The notes under the pieces were generated by a model. That model saw only the letters and a program-made list of their open reading frames with translations, was not told the origin of the DNA and ran no database searches. Source: Streptomyces alanosinicus (GTDB taxonomy: Bacteria; Actinomycetota; Actinomycetes; Streptomycetales; Streptomycetaceae). From it: a stretch of 64,000 bases of DNA. Positions 49,175 to 57,267 of the stretch are shown piece after piece. A program made the translations under genes and the position numbers. Where the stretch lies: assembly GCF_014650595.1 (NCBI RefSeq), contig NZ_BMVG01000024.1:1-64000 (forward strand), written 5' to 3'. How positions within the stretch are numbered: the stretch's first letter is position 1; every line of letters starts with the position of its first letter.

Positions 49175-49192
49175 TCTCAGGTACTACGGGTA
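49175..49192 (-). promoter_or_regulatory. 18-bp word shared with the other two-component operon (copy 2)
   Basis: On the minus strand TACCCGTAGTACCTGAGA, identical to the copy at 44286-44303, in the 176-bp region before the hydrolase-acyltransferase-kinase-regulator operon. Confidence 0.6.
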
Positions 49193-49243
49193 TGACCGGG
49201 GCCGGCTTCCCCCAGGGACAGGCCTCCTCCAGGGACAGGCCCG

Positions 49244-50179
49244 TCACCACGCCAGCTGTGCGATCTCCTCCGCCACCACCGCGCACGCGTCGGCCGCCGG
49301 GTCGATCAGGGGGAAGTGTCCCACGTCCTCCAGCAGCGTCAGCCCGGCCACCTCGCCCGCCTTCGCCGCCTCCTCCGCGTACGACTCGGCCACCGCCTGC
49401 GGCACCACCAGGTCCGAACGCCCCTGGACGAGCGTCGTCGCGATGCCGGTCGGCAGGAGCAGAACGGGGTCGGTGTAGGGGCGGCGCTCCGCGAACGTGC
49501 CGTGGCCGCCGAGGAGTTGCAGGCTCGCGTTGCCGCACACGTCCAGCTTCTCCGCCACCTCGAAGTCCGCGATCGGGGCGAGGGCGACGACGCCGCGCAG
49601 CCGGGCCGGCTGCTGGGTGCGCCAGGCGCAGTCCGCGGGCAGGACATGGCGGGCCGCGGCCCACAGGGCGAGATGGCCGCCGGCGGAGTGGCCGGTGAGG
49701 ACGGTACGGCGCGGGTCGGCCTGCGGGAGCGCCTCGCGGACGAGGGCGGGCAGCGCGTCCAGGGCGGCCGTGATGTCGTCGAAGGTGTCGGGCCAGCGAC
49801 CGGCCGCAGGGGTCACGGAGGCCACGGGGGCCACGGAGGTGCTGCCGCCCGCGTCCCGCGCGTCTCCCTCGGTCTGCCCGGGGATCAGGGGCTCGCCGCC
49901 GCGCCGGTACTCGACGTTGGCCACCGCGAAGCCCCTGCGGGCCAGATAGTCCGCGAAGGGGGTGATGTGACGGCGGTCGTAGCGGGCGCGCCAGGCGCCG
50001 CCGTGCAGGACCACCACCAGGGGGACGGAGGCGTCCGAGGCGGTGCGGGGGGCGTAGAAGTCGATCACCTGGTCGGGGTGGGTGCCGTACGCGGCGGTGG
50101 CATCGGGGTCGACCGGGGGGTGCGAGAAGGCCGACTCCTCTTCGGCGGCGGCGCGGGCTGCTGCGGCGGCGTCCGGCAT
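49244..50179 (-). CDS. Alpha/beta hydrolase, probable kynurenine formamidase
   Basis: A 311-residue hydrolase with the oxyanion-hole motif LVVVLHGGAWRARYD near residue 54 (HGGxW, diagnostic of the eukaryote/actinobacterial type of arylformamidase), the nucleophile elbow LTGHSAGGHLALWAA, a late Asp in VQGRSDLVVP and His in LEDVGHFPLI. It would hydrolyse N-formylkynurenine to kynurenine, between the tryptophan dioxygenase and kynureninase coded just upstream. ATG 50179 has AGAGG 7 bp upstream. A strong terminator and 217 bp separate it from kynU, so it has its own promoter. Confidence 0.8.
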   Translation of the reverse strand: MPDAAAAARAAAEEESAFSHPPVDPDATAAYGTHPDQVIDFYAPRTASDASVPLVVVLHGGAWRARYDRRHITPFADYLARRGFAVANVEYRRGGEPLIPGQTEGDARDAGGSTSVAPVASVTPAAGRWPDTFDDITAALDALPALVREALPQADPRRTVLTGHSAGGHLALWAAARHVLPADCAWRTQQPARLRGVVALAPIADFEVAEKLDVCGNASLQLLGGHGTFAERRPYTDPVLLLPTGIATTLVQGRSDLVVPQAVAESYAEEAAKAGEVAGLTLLEDVGHFPLIDPAADACAVVAEEIAQLAW

Positions 50180-50324
50180 GCTCCAACCTCTCAGCGACGG
50201 AACGTGTTTGGCGGGTGGCGGACCAGGTGAGGGATTTCCGTTCGCCGTTGGCGGGACGGTATCAGGCCGGTGGCAGGCAAGGGCATGGGGATGTGACACA
50301 GGGTCAGGGACAAACGGTTCTGTA

Positions 50325-50352
50325 CGGGGCCGGGCGACACCGCCCGGCCCCG
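50325..50352 (-). terminator. Strong terminator after kynA-kynU
   Basis: CGGGGCCGGGCG (50325-50336) pairs perfectly with CGCCCGGCCCCG (50341-50352) around an acac tetraloop, a 12-bp GC stem lying 45 bp beyond the kynU stop on the minus strand. Confidence 0.75.
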
Positions 50353-50384
50353 TCACCCGTGCAGGACCCGTCACCCGTGCAGGA
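50349..50384. repeat. 18-bp tandem duplication downstream of kynU
   Basis: cccgtcacccgtgcagga occurs twice head to tail (50349-50366 and 50367-50384), identical, between the kynU stop and its terminator. Confidence 0.9.
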
Positions 50385-50396
50385 CCCGCCCCCTGG

Positions 50397-51608
50397 CTAC
50401 GCCAGCTCCTCGCCCAGGATCCGGGCCGCCCGCTCGGTCTCGGCGAAGCCGACGTACAGCGGGGTGAAGCCGAAGCGGAGGACGTCGGGATGGCGGAAGT
50501 CGCCGACGACGCCCCGGGCGATCAGCCGGCCCATCACCTCGCCGGCGTCCGGGCAGCGCAGGGCGATCTGGCTGCCGCGCTCCTCATGCCGTTCCGGAGT
50601 CACGCACTCCACGCGCCCCGGCTCGGTGTACGCCCGCACACAGCGCAGGAAGAAGTCCGTCAGCGCGAGGGACTTGGCGCGTACGGCGGAGACCCGGACG
50701 CCGTCCCAGACGTTCAGGGCCGCCTCCAGGGCCAGCATGGACAGGATGTCCGGGGTGCCCACGCGGCCCCGCGGCGCGCCCGGCGCCGGGGCGTACGACG
50801 GGCTCATGCCGAAGGGGTCGGTATGGGAGTTCCAGCCGGGCAGCGGGGAGTCGAAGCGGGGTTGCAGCTCCTCTCGGACGTAGAGGTACGCCGGTGCACC
50901 CGGGCCGCCGTTCAGGTATTTGTAGGTGCAGCCGACCGCCAGGTCGACCCCGTGCTCGTCCAGGCCCACCTCCAGCGCGCCCGCGCTGTGGCACAGGTCC
51001 CACACCGCGAGGGCGCCCGCGGCGTGGACGGCGGCCGTCAGGGACGGCAGGTCGTGCAGCCGGCCGGTGCGGTAGTCGACGTGGTTGAGCAGGACCGCCG
51101 CCGTACGGTCGCCCAGGGCGGCGGGCACCTCGGACGGGGTCACCCTGCGCAGGGTGCGGCCGGTCATACGGGCCGCCGACTCGGCGATGTAGCCGTCCGT
51201 GGGGAAGGTCGTGGCGTCGACCAGGATCTCGGTCCGGTCCTCGCCCGCCATCCGCACCGCCGCCACAAGTGCCTTGAAAACATTGACACTTGTGGAGTCG
51301 CCCACGACGATCTGCCCGGCCGCCGCGCCCACCAGCGGGGCGATCCGGTCGCCGATCCGCTCGGGCGCGGTCCACCAGCCGCTCTCCTCCCAGGAGCGGA
51401 TGCGCAGTTCGCCCCACTGGCGGCGGACCACGTCGGCCACCCGGTCGGGGACCTGCGCGGGGAGCGCGCCGAGCGAGTTGCCGTCCAGATAGACCACCGC
51501 GGCGTCAGCCGCGTGACCGGACGCGGTGTCGAGTACGAAGCGGTCCCTGAGCGATGCCAGCTCGTCCGCCGCGTCCAGCTTCTCGGCCTGCAGCGCCAGC
51601 TCAGACAT
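50397..51608 (-). CDS. kynU: Kynureninase
   Basis: A 403-residue PLP enzyme that cleaves kynurenine to anthranilate and alanine. Motifs: VYLDGNSLGALP near residue 40, the PLP Asp in AVWDLCHSAGALEV, and the lysine in VGCTYKYLNGGPGAPAYLYV near residue 223, all characteristic of kynureninase. Its start overlaps the tryptophan dioxygenase stop by 8 bp, giving a kynA-kynU operon. Anthranilate from this route can feed the tryptophan pathway, quinolone or phenazine-type products. Confidence 0.93.
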   Translation of the reverse strand: MSELALQAEKLDAADELASLRDRFVLDTASGHAADAAVVYLDGNSLGALPAQVPDRVADVVRRQWGELRIRSWEESGWWTAPERIGDRIAPLVGAAAGQIVVGDSTSVNVFKALVAAVRMAGEDRTEILVDATTFPTDGYIAESAARMTGRTLRRVTPSEVPAALGDRTAAVLLNHVDYRTGRLHDLPSLTAAVHAAGALAVWDLCHSAGALEVGLDEHGVDLAVGCTYKYLNGGPGAPAYLYVREELQPRFDSPLPGWNSHTDPFGMSPSYAPAPGAPRGRVGTPDILSMLALEAALNVWDGVRVSAVRAKSLALTDFFLRCVRAYTEPGRVECVTPERHEERGSQIALRCPDAGEVMGRLIARGVVGDFRHPDVLRFGFTPLYVGFAETERAARILGEELA

Positions 51609-52449
51609 GGGACCTCGCCGTCCACAGCTCCGGGAACACGTTCTTGCGGGCGCGCTTCTCCAGCCAGGCCACGCCGGCCGAGCCGCCGGTGCCGGTCTTG
51701 GCGCCCATCGCGCGGCGGGTGGCGACCAGGTGGTCGTTGCGCCAGCGCCAGACCAGTTCGGCCACGTCCGACAACGCCTCGCCCAGCCGGGCCAGTTCGG
51801 CGTTCTGGTCGCCCGAGTAGATCTCCGCCCAGGCGGCCTCGACGGCCGCGCAGGCCTCGTAGCGCAGGGCGACGTCCCGGTCCAGGACGGACGCGGGGAT
51901 CGCGTGGCCGCGGCGCGCGAGGAGGTGGACGACCTCGTCGTACAGGCACGGCTGGTGCAGCGCCTTCTCCAGTTCCGCGTGGACGCGCGGGGCGCCGCGG
52001 TGCGGGACGAGCATGGACGCGGACTTCTCGCCGAGCAGGAACTCCATACGGCGGTACATCGCCGACTGGAAGCCGGAGCCGTCACCGAGGGCGGAGCGGT
52101 AGGAGTTGAACTGGGCCGGGGTCAGCTGGCCGAGCGGCCGCCAGGAGGCGTTGAGCGCCTCCAGCTCCCGTACCGAGCGCTTGAGCGCGGCGACCGCGGT
52201 GGGGACGTCATCGGAGCGCAGGGCGTTCGCGGCGGTCTCCCACTCGTGCACGATCACCGTGAACCACAGCTCCATGACCTGGGTCGTGACCAGGAAGACC
52301 ATCTCTCCGGGATCGTCGGAGAGGGTGTGCTGGAGATGGGTGAGGACGTCCGCCTGGACGTAGTCCTCGTACGGCGTGGTGCCGGCGAAATCGAGATGCG
52401 GGGCCTCGGGCTCAGCGGCTTCGGGAAGGGGTTGAGCCTGTTGGGACAT
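51601..52449 (-). CDS. kynA: Tryptophan 2,3-dioxygenase
   Basis: A 282-residue heme enzyme that opens tryptophan to N-formylkynurenine. It shows YEDYVQADVLTHLQHTL, HEWETA preceded by VMELWFTVIV (distal region), RRMEFLLGEK, and the C-terminal heme-ligand segment VWRWRNDHLVATRRAMG, followed by GTGGSAGVAWL that closes over the substrate. Its length is typical of bacterial TDO. ATG 52449 follows an AGGAGAC ribosome binding site. A sequence matching 13 of 15 bases of the two-component 18-bp word lies 15-29 bp upstream. Confidence 0.95.
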   Translation of the reverse strand: MSQQAQPLPEAAEPEAPHLDFAGTTPYEDYVQADVLTHLQHTLSDDPGEMVFLVTTQVMELWFTVIVHEWETAANALRSDDVPTAVAALKRSVRELEALNASWRPLGQLTPAQFNSYRSALGDGSGFQSAMYRRMEFLLGEKSASMLVPHRGAPRVHAELEKALHQPCLYDEVVHLLARRGHAIPASVLDRDVALRYEACAAVEAAWAEIYSGDQNAELARLGEALSDVAELVWRWRNDHLVATRRAMGAKTGTGGSAGVAWLEKRARKNVFPELWTARSHV

Positions 52450-52463
52450 CGCTGTCTCCTGTT

Positions 52464-52478
52464 GTTACTCCGGGTAGC
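52464..52478 (-). promoter_or_regulatory. Possible third copy of the shared operator word, upstream of kynA
   Basis: On the minus strand GCTACCCGGAGTAAC, 13 of 15 matches to GCTACCCGTAGTACC of the copy at 44286-44303 extended by two bases. It sits right in front of the kynA ribosome binding site, where a repressor would block initiation. Confidence 0.3.
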
Positions 52479-52554
52479 GGTCCGCCCCTGCCGATTCCGG
52501 CACGGGGGCCCCGGTCCCCACCCGCATCCTCCGCAATCACTCCCGGTACGGCAA

Positions 52555-52578
52555 GGCCCGTCCGCTGCGGGACGGGCC
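52555..52578 (-). terminator. Terminator after DUF3151 gene
   Basis: GGCCCGTCC (52555-52563) pairs perfectly with GGACGGGCC (52570-52578) over a 6-nt loop, 22 bp past the DUF3151 stop on the minus strand. Confidence 0.7.
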
Positions 52579-52599
52579 ACATCCACCCCTGAGGGGAGG

Positions 52600-53013
52600 T
52601 CAGCCGAGGGTCTGGGCGGCCGTCGGCGAGGACTCCTGCAGGAACTGCGAGCAGCGCGTGTACTCCTCCTGCTCGCCGATCGCCTGCGCGGCGCGGGCGA
52701 GGGCGTGCAGGGCGCGCAGGAAGCCGCGGTTCGGCTCGTGCTCCCAGGGGACCGGGCCGTGGCCCTTCCAGCCGCTGCGGCGCAGGGCGTCGAGACCCCG
52801 GTGGTAGCCCGTACGGGCGTAGGCGTACGACTCCACGACCGCGCCGCGCTCGAACGCGTCGTCGGCCAGCTGGGCCCAGGCGAGCGAGGAGGTGGGGTAC
52901 TTGGCGGCGACGTCCGCGGGGGCGGTACCGGCCGCGAGGAGTTCGCGGGGCTCGGGGTCGTCGGGGAGGTGGGTCGGGGGCGGGCCGCCGAGGAGGTTCT
53001 CGTGAATCGTCAT
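52600..53013 (-). CDS. DUF3151 domain protein
   Basis: A 137-residue soluble protein (MTIHENLLGGPPPTHLPDDP..., AKYPTSSLAWAQLADDAFER, YAYARTGYHRGLDALRRSGW). These segments match the actinobacteria-specific DUF3151 family, whose helices look like tetratricopeptide-type repeats. The usual length is about 135-145 residues. The function is unknown; conserved presence near fba in streptomycetes is my recollection only. ATG 53013; the in-frame upstream extension is not used because it is low-complexity. Confidence 0.88.
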   Translation of the reverse strand: MTIHENLLGGPPPTHLPDDPEPRELLAAGTAPADVAAKYPTSSLAWAQLADDAFERGAVVESYAYARTGYHRGLDALRRSGWKGHGPVPWEHEPNRGFLRALHALARAAQAIGEQEEYTRCSQFLQESSPTAAQTLG

Positions 53014-53109
53014 GGGGTCCAGTCTGCCGCGCCGGTCCGCCGGTTTCCTGTCCGGTCCCGCTACGCGGTCGCTCACCGGCGCCGGCCCGCGGACGAAGGC
53101 AGCCGCACG

Positions 53110-54564
53110 CTACTCTCGGCGCTCCCCCTCCAGCGGCGGAGCCGTCACGCTTCCGTGCCGCTTGCACTGCGGGCGCACACACCCCGGTGCCGGGCGCCGC
53201 ACCAGCGCGAAGGCCAGGGCCGAGGCCAGCACCAGCACACCCGCGCACAGGGGCATCGCCCGGTCGAACGCCGCGTCGAAGGCCGACGCGGAGCGATACG
53301 CCTCGGGGCCCATCCCCGCGAGCAGCGGCAGCGCCGCGACCGCGATCAGGCCCGCCGCGCGTGCCGCCGCGTTGTTGATGCCGCTGGCGAGACCCGCGCG
53401 GGCGGTGTCCACCGAGGCCAGGACCGTGGCCGTCAGGGGGGCGACGAGCGTGACCATGCCGGCGCCCATGACCAGGACGGCCGGCAGAACGTCCGTCAGG
53501 TAGTCGGCGTGCGGGCCCACCCGCAGCATCAGCAGCATCGCCGCCGCGCAGAGCAGCGGCCCGACGGTGAGCGGCAGTCGCGGGCCCGTACGCTCCGCCA
53601 GCGCGCCGGAGCGGGCGGAGAACAGCAGCATCAGGGCCGTCGTCGGAAGCAACGCCGTACCGGCCTGCAGGGGCGAGTAACCCGCCACCACCTGCAGTTG
53701 CAGCGCGGTGAGGAAGAAGAAGCCGCCGAACGCCGCGTACACGCACAGGGTGACCAGGTTGACCGCCGTGAACTGGCGCGAGGCGAAGATGTCCGGCGGC
53801 AGCATCGGGTCCGGGCGGTGCCGTTCGACCTGGACGAAGGCCACGGCCGCCGCCAGCCCCGCGACCGCGGTCAGGGCCACCACCAGGGAGCCCGACCTGG
53901 CCTCGATCAGCGCGTACGTCAGCAGGGCCAGGGCCAGGGCGCCCAGCACCGCGCCCAGCACGTCGAAGCGGGCGTGGGTGCCGTCGTCCTTCGACTCCGG
54001 GACGTGCCGCAGCGCCACCGGCACACACAGCAGGGCCAGCGGGACGTTCAGCAGGAACACCCAGCGCCAGCCGGGGCCGGCCACCAGCCAGCCGCCCAGG
54101 AACGGGCCGACCGCCGCGCCGATCCCGCCGAAACCGGACCACAGGCCGACCGCCCGGCCCCGGTCGTCGGGATGGAAGGAGGCCTGGATCAGGGCCAGCG
54201 ACCCCGGGGTCAGCAGGGCGCCGCCGATGCCCTGCAACGCCCGCGCGGCGATGAGGATCCCCGCGGTCGGCGCCACCCCGCACAGCAGGGAGGCCGCCGC
54301 GAACCACACCACGCCCAGCACGAAGATCTTCCGGCGGCCGTAGCGGTCCCCCAGCGAACCGCCCAGCAGGATCAGACCGGCCAGCGTGAGCATGTAGGCG
54401 TTGACGGTCCACTGCAGCGCGGAGAGGCTCGCGCCCAGGTCGTGACCGATGCGCGGCAGCGCGACATTGACGACGGTCGAGTCCAGCAGGGCCATGCTGG
54501 AGCCGAGGACCGTGGTGAGCAGGATCCACTTGCCCTGGGGCGAGGCGAGCCGGACATCGGGCAT
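53110..54564 (-). CDS. MFS multidrug efflux transporter, DHA2 (14-helix) family
   Basis: A 484-residue transporter with about 14 transmembrane helices. Motif A is GGSLGDRYGRRKIFVLG near residue 68, and the antiporter motif C-like stretch GIGAAVGPFLGGWLV is near 150. The opening LDSTVVNVALPRIGHDLGAS (motif D1) is diagnostic of the EmrB/QacA DHA2 family, which exports drugs with proton antiport. The end is short, with CVRPQCKRHG. A palindromic region upstream (54582-54612) may bind a TetR-type regulator, which is not coded next door. Monocistronic. Confidence 0.92.
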   Translation of the reverse strand: MPDVRLASPQGKWILLTTVLGSSMALLDSTVVNVALPRIGHDLGASLSALQWTVNAYMLTLAGLILLGGSLGDRYGRRKIFVLGVVWFAAASLLCGVAPTAGILIAARALQGIGGALLTPGSLALIQASFHPDDRGRAVGLWSGFGGIGAAVGPFLGGWLVAGPGWRWVFLLNVPLALLCVPVALRHVPESKDDGTHARFDVLGAVLGALALALLTYALIEARSGSLVVALTAVAGLAAAVAFVQVERHRPDPMLPPDIFASRQFTAVNLVTLCVYAAFGGFFFLTALQLQVVAGYSPLQAGTALLPTTALMLLFSARSGALAERTGPRLPLTVGPLLCAAAMLLMLRVGPHADYLTDVLPAVLVMGAGMVTLVAPLTATVLASVDTARAGLASGINNAAARAAGLIAVAALPLLAGMGPEAYRSASAFDAAFDRAMPLCAGVLVLASALAFALVRRPAPGCVRPQCKRHGSVTAPPLEGERRE

Positions 54565-54581
54565 GCTCCCAGGTATACAGC

Positions 54582-54612
54582 GGGCCCGGCGCTGTAGACA
54601 GCCACCGGGCCC
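54582..54612. promoter_or_regulatory. Palindromic region upstream of MFS gene
   Basis: GGGCCCGG (54582-54589) and CCGGGCCC (54605-54612) flank GCTGT-ag-ACAGC (54591-54602), a nested double dyad. A TATACC word that could be the -10 lies between it and the start. Candidate operator for a drug-responsive repressor. Confidence 0.4.
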
Positions 54613-54660
54613 ACCGCAAAGAAACGCGCGAGGAAACGCGCAGGGAAGCGGACGTACCGC

Positions 54661-55683
54661 TTACTTGATCTTGTTGCCCGCCGAGCGCAGGTTCTTCGTG
54701 GCCTCGACGACCCGCGCGGCCATCGACGTCTCGGCCAGCTTGCCCCAGGTGCGCGGGTCGTAGGCCTTCTTGTTGCCGACCTCGCCGTCGACCTTCAGGA
54801 CGCCGTCGTAGTTCGCGAACATGTGGCCCGCGACCGGACGGGTGAAGGCGTACTGGGTGTCCGTGTCGAGGTTCATCTTCACGACGCCGTTCTCCAGCGC
54901 GGTGGCGATCTCCTGCTCGGTGGAGCCGGAGCCGCCGTGGAAGACGAAGTCGAACGGGGACTGCTTGCCGAACTTGGCGGCGACGCCGTCGTTCAGGTCC
55001 TTGAGCAGGTCGGGGCGGAGCACGACGTTGCCCGGCTTGTACACGCCGTGCACATTGCCGAAGGACGCGGCCAGCAGGTAGCGGCCCTTCTCGCCCAGGC
55101 CCAGCGCCTCCGCCGTACGGATCGCGTCGTCGACCGTGGTGTACAGCTCGTCGTTGATCTCGTGCGTGACACCGTCCTCCTCGCCGCCGGTGGGGGTGAT
55201 CTCCACCTCAAGGATGATGTTGGCGCGGCGGGCCTGCTCCAGCAGTTCCTGGGCGATGGCCAGGTTGTCGGCGAGGGTCTCGGCGGAGCCGTCCCACATG
55301 TGCGACTGGAACAGCGGGTTGCGGCCGGCCTTCACGCGCTCCTCGGAGAGCGCGAGCAGCGGACGTACGTACCCGTCGAGCTTGTCCTTCGGGCAGTGGT
55401 CGGTGTGCAGCGCGATGTTGACCGGGTACTTCTCGGCGACGATGTGCGCGTACTCGGCGAGGGCGACCGCGCCGGTCACCATGTCCTTGCTGTACTGGCC
55501 GCCGAGGAACTCGGCACCACCGGTCGAGATCTGGACGATGCCGTCGCTCTCCGCCTCCGCGAAGCCGCGCAGCGCCGCGTTCAGGGTCTGGCTCGACGTG
55601 ACGTTGATGGCCGGGTAGGCGAACTTGCCTGCCTTCGCCCGGTCCAGCATCTCGTTGTAGACCTCGGGGGTTGCGATGGGCAT
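54661..55683 (-). CDS. fba: Class II fructose-bisphosphate aldolase
   Basis: A 340-residue glycolytic and gluconeogenic aldolase of the class II (zinc) type. Visible are the zinc and catalytic region NIALHTDHCPKDKLDGYVRP near residue 95, SHMWDGSAE, EVEITPTGGEEDGVTHE, a His ligand in SFGNVHGVYKPGNV, the substrate loop FVFHGGSGSTEQEI, and NLDTDTQYAFTRPV. Class II enzymes are the standard Streptomyces aldolase. It is monocistronic; its promoter lies between 55684 and the pyrE end at 55827. Confidence 0.97.
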   Translation of the reverse strand: MPIATPEVYNEMLDRAKAGKFAYPAINVTSSQTLNAALRGFAEAESDGIVQISTGGAEFLGGQYSKDMVTGAVALAEYAHIVAEKYPVNIALHTDHCPKDKLDGYVRPLLALSEERVKAGRNPLFQSHMWDGSAETLADNLAIAQELLEQARRANIILEVEITPTGGEEDGVTHEINDELYTTVDDAIRTAEALGLGEKGRYLLAASFGNVHGVYKPGNVVLRPDLLKDLNDGVAAKFGKQSPFDFVFHGGSGSTEQEIATALENGVVKMNLDTDTQYAFTRPVAGHMFANYDGVLKVDGEVGNKKAYDPRTWGKLAETSMAARVVEATKNLRSAGNKIK

Positions 55684-55778
55684 CTGTCCGCTCCTTGTGT
55701 TGCGGGTGAGAGGTTCTGCGTTACGGCCCTGACCTAGACCTGGGATGCGACGTCATCGTCGGCCCCATCTTTCCAGAC

Positions 55779-55794
55779 CCGACCCCATGGTCGG
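55779..55794 (-). terminator. Short hairpin after pyrE
   Basis: CCGACC (55779-55784) pairs with GGTCGG (55789-55794) around a 4-nt loop, 33 bp beyond the pyrE stop on the minus strand. Confidence 0.35.
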
Positions 55795-55826
55795 CGCCTC
55801 GGCCAAGTCCAGGTCAAGCGCGCGCG

Positions 55827-56375
55827 TCAGTCCAGACCCAGTTCATCCTTCGAGAAGGCGAACCGGTACGGAACACCCGCGCCGGCCTCGATCTTCTCGG
55901 CGGCACCGGTGGCCCGGTCCACGATGGTCGCCACGGCGACGACCTCGGCACCGGCCTCGCGCACCGCCTCCACCGCGGTGAGCGGGGAACCGCCGGTGGT
56001 GGAGGTGTCCTCGACGACCAGGACCCGGCGGCCCCTGATCTCCGGGCCCTCGACCCGCCGCTGCAGGCCGTGCGCCTTCGCGGCCTTGCGGACGACGAAC
56101 GCGTCCAGCTTCCTGCCGCGCGCGGCGGCGGCGTGCAGCATGGCGGCCGCGACCGGGTCGGCGCCCATCGTCAGGCCGCCGACCGCGTCGAACTCCAGGT
56201 CCGCGGTGAGGTCCAGCAGCACCTGGCCGACGAGCGGGGCGGCCTCGCCGTCGAGGGTGATGCGGCGCAGGTCGACGTAGTAGTCGGCCTCCAGACCCGA
56301 GGAGAGGGTCACCTTGCCGTGCACCACGGCCTTGTCCTTGATCTGCTGCAGCAGCGCGCCGCGTACGTCCGTCAT
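55827..56375 (-). CDS. pyrE: Orotate phosphoribosyltransferase
   Basis: A 182-residue enzyme joining orotate and PRPP to OMP in pyrimidine synthesis. The type I PRTase motif is VLVVEDTSTTGGSPLTAVEA near residue 118, with the flexible loop RKAAKAHGLQRRVEGPEIRG upstream. N-terminal GKVTLSSGLEADYYVDLRRI is the family's orotate-side segment. It follows the aldose epimerase gene by 10 bp, so it is probably the second gene of that pair. Confidence 0.95.
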   Translation of the reverse strand: MTDVRGALLQQIKDKAVVHGKVTLSSGLEADYYVDLRRITLDGEAAPLVGQVLLDLTADLEFDAVGGLTMGADPVAAAMLHAAAARGRKLDAFVVRKAAKAHGLQRRVEGPEIRGRRVLVVEDTSTTGGSPLTAVEAVREAGAEVVAVATIVDRATGAAEKIEAGAGVPYRFAFSKDELGLD

Positions 56376-56385
56376 GCCGACCAGC

Positions 56386-57174
56386 TTAAAGGCGCCGCCA
56401 GCTCCAGGTCGTGGTCGCCTCCAGCGGCTCCAGCGGCGTGACCAGGCGCGCGGCGGTGTTCAGGCCGTTGGGCGGGCCGGTCTGCGGCTCGACGCACACG
56501 GCCTCGGCCTGCTCGTCGTAGACGACCACCCACTCCTCGCGGCTGGTCACCTTCAGCTCCAGCTGCCCCGGCCAGGTGAGGGTGACGTCGACGCCGTCGG
56601 GCATGCCGAAGCAGTCGTCCCAGGGGCCGGGCACGGGGTCGATGCGGTTGCCGGTCGGCAGATGGTCGGCGCCGCGCTCCTCCTGCCAGGCGGGCTTGAA
56701 GTCGAGCGTCACGTCCTCGCGGCCGAGGTTGCGGTTGAACCACGGGTGCCAGCCGATCTGCGCCGGGAAGGAGTCGTCCCGCGCCTCCACCGACATCGTC
56801 AGCGTCAGGCTGTCCTCGGTGAGCGTGACGACCTGGGTGACGCGGCCGGGGTGCGGCCAGGGCTCGACGAGGTCGTACGTGATCACCGCCTCGTTCACCG
56901 CGGTGCGCGCGACGCGCCAGGCGCCGTCGCGGGCGGTGCCGTGGATGGCGTGCGGCGGGGAGTTGAGCGGCATCTGGCGGACGGTGCCGCCGTCGAGGAA
57001 GCGGCCGTCCCGGATGCGGCCGCACCAGGGCACCATGGGGAAACAACCGTAGCGCTCGCCTTGCCGGAGCAGTTCCGTGCCGTTGATGCGCAGACCGGCG
57101 ATGCGGCCGCCGCCTGCGGGGGTGACACGTACTTCCGCGTCGCCTGCTGTCAGCGTGATGTCTTCGTTACTCAC
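56386..57174 (-). CDS. Aldose 1-epimerase family protein
   Basis: A 262-residue beta-sandwich protein of the galactose mutarotase superfamily. AGGGRIAGLRINGTELL at the start, CFPMVPWCGRIRDGRF near residue 44, HAIHGTARDGAWRV (catalytic His region) near residue 75, IGWHPWFNR and the acidic EAVCVEPQTGPPNGLN support the family; the last gives the catalytic Glu. Exact sugar unknown; some members act on hexose-6-phosphates. First gene of a two-gene unit with pyrE. Confidence 0.9.
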   Translation of the reverse strand: MSNEDITLTAGDAEVRVTPAGGGRIAGLRINGTELLRQGERYGCFPMVPWCGRIRDGRFLDGGTVRQMPLNSPPHAIHGTARDGAWRVARTAVNEAVITYDLVEPWPHPGRVTQVVTLTEDSLTLTMSVEARDDSFPAQIGWHPWFNRNLGREDVTLDFKPAWQEERGADHLPTGNRIDPVPGPWDDCFGMPDGVDVTLTWPGQLELKVTSREEWVVVYDEQAEAVCVEPQTGPPNGLNTAARLVTPLEPLEATTTWSWRRL

Positions 57175-57221
57175 GGGAAGAGGCTACTGGGGGGACCGGT
57201 CGCGGATTCGGCTGATGGCGC

Positions 57222-57254
57222 GTTGTGGTTGCTCGCGCGGTTCCCCGCGCCCCT
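57222..57254. repeat. Dispersed Streptomyces intergenic element (short palindromic type)
   Basis: The 33 bases read, on the minus strand, as aggggcgcggggaaccgcgc followed by gagcaaccacaac. I recognise this as one version of a GC-rich word seen between genes in many Streptomyces genomes. Here it follows the SRPBCC gene and may help end its transcript. Identification is from memory. Confidence 0.45.
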
Positions 57255-57267
57255 GGGGATGTCGCGG

